Source: Clostridiales bacterium (lineage in GTDB: Bacteria; Bacillota; Clostridia; Oscillospirales; QAMX01). Taken from it: 10,862 nucleotides of DNA. A model generated the notes under the pieces. The model was not told the DNA's origin. It made no database searches and saw only the letters and a program-made list of their open reading frames with translations. Positions 7,949-10,862 of this stretch are shown here, in pieces. Where the stretch lies: NCBI GenBank assembly GCA_012514045.1, contig JAAZBA010000075.1, positions 1 through 10,862 on the forward strand. The letters run 5' to 3'. How positions within the stretch are numbered: the stretch's first letter is position 1; the number at the start of each line of letters is the position of its first letter. The position numbers were made by a program, and so were the translations under genes.

Positions 7949-8507
7949 CATCGACATTCTAAGAAAGCAAATAAGGAAATCCTTTTCAAAAAAAAGAGCT
8001 GAGCACATATTCGGCTGCGAGAAGACAGCCGCTCTCCTTGCTGCGAAATACGGGGGGGATAAGTATACAGTCCGGTTGTGCGCGCTGCTTCACGATATAA
8101 CAAAGGAAAAAAATCACGAAGAACAGTTGAAATTGTGCAAAGAATACGGTATAATATTGGATAATGCCGAATTATACGTACCGGAGCTGATTCATGCGGT
8201 AACAGGAGCACATGTTGCTTTACATATATACGGCGTTGGTCTGCGGGAATTCGACGCGATAAGATACCACACCACAGGCAGAGCGAATATGACAATGCTT
8301 GAGAAGATAATTTATATATCAGATTCCATTGAGCCGGAGAGGAGCTACGACGGTGTAGACGACATCAGAAAAGCGGCGATGAAGGATCTGGACGAAGCCA
8401 TGAGGCTTGCACTAGACAGGAGCATACTGTTTCTTATCAAAAAGAAAAAAATCATACATACAGATACAATAGGAGCGAGAAACTACCTGTACGAAAAGTG
8501 CCTTTGA
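7941..8507 (+). CDS. yqeK: YqeK-type HD-domain Ap4A hydrolase (symmetrical)
   Basis: A 188-residue HD-superfamily protein. Metal-binding candidates are H22 (AEHIFGCEKTA), H51-D52 (ALLHDITKE), H85 and H91 (IHAVTGAH), H110 (IRYHTTG) and D128 (YISDSIEPER). The ISDxIEPxR signature and the length are characteristic of YqeK, shown in other Firmicutes to split diadenosine tetraphosphate into two ADP. Ap4A builds up under stress, so the enzyme likely lowers that signal; this is inference from the family. The ATG overlaps the end of nadD by 8 bases, and GGGAGAG at 7920-7926 is a ribosome-binding candidate with long spacing (14 bases). nadD-yqeK adjacency is typical of Firmicutes. A good sigma-A-like promoter sequence lies inside the coding region at 8127-8155. 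The gene ends 40 bases before the first LCP gene, with no terminator between. Confidence 0.93.
   Translation: MIDIDILRKQIRKSFSKKRAEHIFGCEKTAALLAAKYGGDKYTVRLCALLHDITKEKNHEEQLKLCKEYGIILDNAELYVPELIHAVTGAHVALHIYGVGLREFDAIRYHTTGRANMTMLEKIIYISDSIEPERSYDGVDDIRKAAMKDLDEAMRLALDRSILFLIKKKKIIHTDTIGARNYLYEKCL
8127..8155 (+). promoter_or_regulatory. Candidate internal sigma-A promoter within yqeK, facing the LCP genes
   Basis: TTGAAA at 8127-8132 and a perfect TATAAT at 8150-8155 are separated by 17 bases, the optimum spacing. A transcript would start near 8162 and reach the first LCP gene after a leader of about 385 bases lying in yqeK coding sequence. This is the best-spaced promoter-like sequence I noticed on the + strand. 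It lies in coding sequence, so chance cannot be excluded. Confidence 0.4.
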
Positions 8508-8547
8508 TGAAAGATATTCCCATTACGAAAGGATAAAGGCTGTTTAT

Positions 8548-9963
8548 ATGAAGGATAACTTTAAAAAGAAGAATATAAAAAAGACAGAAGAAAAGAAAAG
8601 CGGCAAAAAGAAGCTGGGACTCTACATTTTTCTTGGGATCGTTGGATTGATTGTGCTGCTTATTGCGATATATTTCATTTTCTTCGTGAAACCACCTACA
8701 ACTCCCAGCAAAACCTACTCCGGTAATTCCACATCCGGAACTCTTATCAAAACTGACAAGAAAGATAAGAAGGGAAAAGAAGAAGAAACAACAGAAGAAA
8801 AGAAGGAAGAGAAAACAGAAGACAAACCCAACGGACTTATTGATGAGAATACCGATGAAAATATCGTATTAGAGATGGCTGAGGAGATAAGCGTTGAAAA
8901 TGAGAACCAGAAGGACGGATTCTTCACGGTTTTAGTAGTAGGTACAGACAAGAGCGGAAAGCTCACGGATACCATTGTTGTTGCCACCTTTGACACAAAC
9001 ACCAAGAGCGCTGCGCTTCTCAATGTGCCCCGAGATACCGCTTCAAAAACCGCTAATGGCTTCCATAAGATAAACGCTGCCTATATGGCAGGAGGCATCG
9101 ACCGCACAATAAGAGAAATCAAGAATCTTTTAGGTTATGAAGTCAACCGGTATATAATTGTAGACTTCGATGCATTTGAAAACCTTATCGACGCTATAGA
9201 CGGAGTTGAAATCGACGTTCCCCATAGACTTTATTACCGCGATCCGGATCAGGATCTGTTAATAGACATCAAAGCCGGTCTTCAAACTTTAGACGGAGAG
9301 GATGCTCTTAAGTATATGCGATTCCGTAAGGGATATGCTGACGCGGATCTGGGCAGAATTGAGGCTCAGCAGGTGTTCTATAAGGCTGTTGTCAAGAAAC
9401 TGGCAACTCCCTCCACCCTCCTCAAACTTCCGAACCTTGTGAATGTTATGCTTGAAAATGTGGAAACCGATCTGACCTTAGGCGAAATGATATGGATAGG
9501 TACCAAATATGTCACCATGAATATGGATGATCTTCATACCGATACTCTGCCCAACATCCCCAGATATGTAAACGATGTATCCTATGTGTTTCCTATTAAA
9601 AACAAAATACTAAAGCTTATAAACGATAAGTATAATCCATATGAAAACGACATTACAAACGTAAATCAGGTTGCGCTTCCTTCCTCCGGCTCATCATCGT
9701 CAGGCAAGACAACAAAGCCTGTAGTCACTACCAATAAGAATGAGGATGAAGATATAACCAAACCTTCGGAATGGCTGGGTGACGATAAAACCGATGAGGA
9801 GACCGATATACCGCCAAATGAGAACGAAGTCGAAAATCCTTCTGATGGAAACGATGGAGAAACACCCGGAGGCAACTCAGGAAGTGATTCCTCTGGCGGA
9901 GAAACAAATGAAGGTGACGGCGGCACAGAAGGCGGATCCGGCACAATTGATGTAGAAGAATAA
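8548..9963 (+). CDS. LytR-CpsA-Psr (LCP) family wall protein with acidic Gly/Ser-rich tail
   Basis: A 471-residue membrane-anchored protein. A very lysine-rich cytoplasmic N-terminus (11 Lys in 22 residues) precedes one membrane helix at about 24-47. A charged Lys/Glu linker (about 67-95) leads to the extracellular LCP domain at about 124-378. LCP enzymes move glycopolymers such as teichoic acid or capsule from a lipid carrier to peptidoglycan. Visible motifs are GTDKSGKLTDT at 132-142 (D134, D141), NVPRDT with R162, HKINAAY at 173-179, YMRFR with R258 and R260, and DLGRIEAQQ with R270 and Q274. The usual arginine before the TDT is leucine (L139), unlike the neighbouring paralogue. Residues 379-471 are a low-complexity Ser/Gly/Glu/Asp/Asn tail, probably disordered and outside the cell. 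The ribosome-binding site AAAGG is at 8535-8539. The gene lies 40 bases after yqeK, and its TAA overlaps the next ATG. LCP genes often follow yqeK in Clostridia. Confidence 0.92.
   Translation: MKDNFKKKNIKKTEEKKSGKKKLGLYIFLGIVGLIVLLIAIYFIFFVKPPTTPSKTYSGNSTSGTLIKTDKKDKKGKEEETTEEKKEEKTEDKPNGLIDENTDENIVLEMAEEISVENENQKDGFFTVLVVGTDKSGKLTDTIVVATFDTNTKSAALLNVPRDTASKTANGFHKINAAYMAGGIDRTIREIKNLLGYEVNRYIIVDFDAFENLIDAIDGVEIDVPHRLYYRDPDQDLLIDIKAGLQTLDGEDALKYMRFRKGYADADLGRIEAQQVFYKAVVKKLATPSTLLKLPNLVNVMLENVETDLTLGEMIWIGTKYVTMNMDDLHTDTLPNIPRYVNDVSYVFPIKNKILKLINDKYNPYENDITNVNQVALPSSGSSSSGKTTKPVVTTNKNEDEDITKPSEWLGDDKTDEETDIPPNENEVENPSDGNDGETPGGNSGSDSSGGETNEGDGGTEGGSGTIDVEE
8920..9660 (+). repeat. First copy of duplicated LCP-domain coding segment (second copy 10227 to window end)
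   Basis: The LCP domains of the two adjacent genes align almost without gaps. Shared blocks include DPDQDL, IKAG, GYADADLGRI, ENVETDL and WIGTK. At DNA level the 14-base string GCGGATCTGGGCAG occurs at 9343-9356 and again at 10650-10663, and GAAAATGTGGAAAC also occurs in both. Linkers and membrane regions differ, so only the domain is well conserved. It is an old or moderately old tandem gene duplication, not a mobile repeat. Confidence 0.7.
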
Positions 9964-10862
9964 TGAGAAAAGATATTGATAACGAGACTGTAAGAGAGGA
10001 TCGTAGACATCGTTCTATAGGCTGCGCTATATTTGCTACAGTCTGCGGAGTGATAGTGGGCATTACGATAGCTTGCGTCATTCTTGTGGCAATGTTCTCA
10101 AGCCAGATAAAGGCGGCAATAAACAGAGCGGATTCGGTGGATACAGGAGTTTCAGGGCAGACCATCACTGAGCCAATTGAGGGGAAAAAACCTCTTATAA
10201 GCAACAAGGCCGGTCATAAGGAGGATTTTCTTACGGCTATCATAGCAGGCACTGACGAAGACGGCACAAGAACCGATACAATTCTTATTGCTGCGTTTGA
10301 CTTAAAGAACGACACGCTGTCCCTGCTGTCAATCCCAAGAGATACAAGAACATACATGGACAATGGGAAATACCACAAGATTAACGCTGCACACAATAAA
10401 GGCATAAAGCAGATGCAAAAGGAAATAAAGAGCGTAATCGGCTTTGTTCCCGATAAGTATATGATTATAAACTATACCGCTTTTGAAGAACTAATCGATT
10501 TCATAGGAGGAGTAGAGATCGATGTAGAGCAGGACATGATTTACTCCGATCCCGATCAGGATTTGAACATCAACATCAAAGCCGGTTACCAGACCCTAAA
10601 CGGCGAACAGGCTCTCCATTACATGCGATACCGCTCAGGTTACGCCGATGCGGATCTGGGCAGGATAAAAGCTCAGCAGAAGCTCATGTTTGCTGTAGCA
10701 AAAAAGGCGATGAAGCCCTCCATAATCCTGAAACTTCCGGGTATAAGTGAAATTTTTGGGGAAAATGTGGAAACAGATCTCACAATACCTGAGCTAGTTT
10801 GGATCGGCACAAAGTTCGCACGCCTTGGTACCGACGGATTGACAACAGATATGCTCCCGGGA
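9963..10862 (+). CDS. Second LCP family wall protein, 3' end outside window
   Basis: The first 300 codons of an LCP gene, open to the window edge. It begins at an ATG overlapping the previous stop (TAATG), giving MRKDIDNETVREDRRHRS. A membrane helix runs from about 19 to 45, and a short linker of about 40 residues follows. The LCP domain starts near residue 88, with GTDEDGTRTDT at 96-106 (D98, R103, D105), SIPRDT with R126, YHKINAAH at 137-144, YMRYR with R222 and R224, and DLGRIKAQQ with R234 and Q238. All arginines expected for binding the pyrophosphate of the lipid-linked substrate are present, so it looks catalytically competent. It closely resembles the preceding gene over the domain (for example ENVETDL and the WIGTK segment in both), which points to tandem duplication. 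No clear Shine-Dalgarno precedes the ATG, so translation probably depends on ribosomes finishing the first LCP gene. Whether it carries a tail cannot be seen. Confidence 0.92.
   Translation, partial: MRKDIDNETVREDRRHRSIGCAIFATVCGVIVGITIACVILVAMFSSQIKAAINRADSVDTGVSGQTITEPIEGKKPLISNKAGHKEDFLTAIIAGTDEDGTRTDTILIAAFDLKNDTLSLLSIPRDTRTYMDNGKYHKINAAHNKGIKQMQKEIKSVIGFVPDKYMIINYTAFEELIDFIGGVEIDVEQDMIYSDPDQDLNINIKAGYQTLNGEQALHYMRYRSGYADADLGRIKAQQKLMFAVAKKAMKPSIILKLPGISEIFGENVETDLTIPELVWIGTKFARLGTDGLTTDMLPG

Noticed and set aside
8508..8547. Possible terminator or regulatory leader between yqeK and the first LCP gene
   Set aside because: The 40 bases show no stable inverted repeat and no T run; only a ribosome-binding site is apparent.
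9153..9158. TATAAT in the first LCP gene as a promoter for the second
   Set aside because: No good -35 hexamer is found at suitable spacing, and AT-rich codons explain the match.
9728..10207. Open frame of 159 codons on the - strand over the junction of the two LCP genes
   Set aside because: It is antisense to the LCP tail and the second LCP start; composition is erratic and no domain is visible.

Overview
The window looks like a piece of chromosome from a Gram-positive Firmicute, most probably an anaerobic member of the Clostridia. The reasons are the gene order (rnc, radical SAM gene, smc, ftsY, then yhbY, nadD, yqeK and LCP genes), a short FtsY without the acidic N-terminal domain of proteobacteria, LytR-CpsA-Psr wall enzymes, strong GGAG-type Shine-Dalgarno sites, and frequent ATA (Ile) and AGA/AGG (Arg) codons at a base composition that looks close to balanced by eye. 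The genus cannot be named from the sequence alone.

All eleven genes read on the + strand and nearly every base is coding. Left block (1-5667): the 3' end of rnc (RNase III), an Elp3-like radical SAM protein with no acetyltransferase domain, smc (chromosome condensation ATPase) and ftsY (signal recognition particle receptor). Middle block (5682-8507): rph (RNase PH), rdgB (dITP/XTP pyrophosphatase), yhbY (ribosome-associated CRM protein), nadD (NAD synthesis) and yqeK (HD-domain Ap4A hydrolase). Right block (8548-10862): two tandem LCP-family genes, the second cut by the window edge.

Genes overlap or are separated by at most 40 bases, and I see no hairpin plus T-run terminator at any junction. 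The simplest reading is one long transcript with translational coupling at several junctions (TGATG, ATGA, TAATG, and overlaps of 8 and 35 bases). A well-spaced sigma-A-like promoter (TTGAAA, 17 bases, TATAAT) inside yqeK could give the LCP genes their own transcription. No gene-free stretch longer than 40 bases exists, and I found no RNA gene, mobile element, CRISPR array or attachment site.

The genes are core housekeeping functions: RNA processing and ribosome quality (rnc, rph, yhbY), genome partition (smc), membrane protein targeting (ftsY), nucleotide-pool cleaning and NAD/Ap4A metabolism (rdgB, nadD, yqeK), and attachment of glycopolymers to the wall (LCP pair). I did not find a convincing new system. 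The points most worth a second look are the diverged LCP pair, where one copy has lost a usually conserved arginine and gained a long acidic Gly/Ser tail, the internal promoter in front of it, and the radical SAM protein of unknown substrate fixed between rnc and smc.
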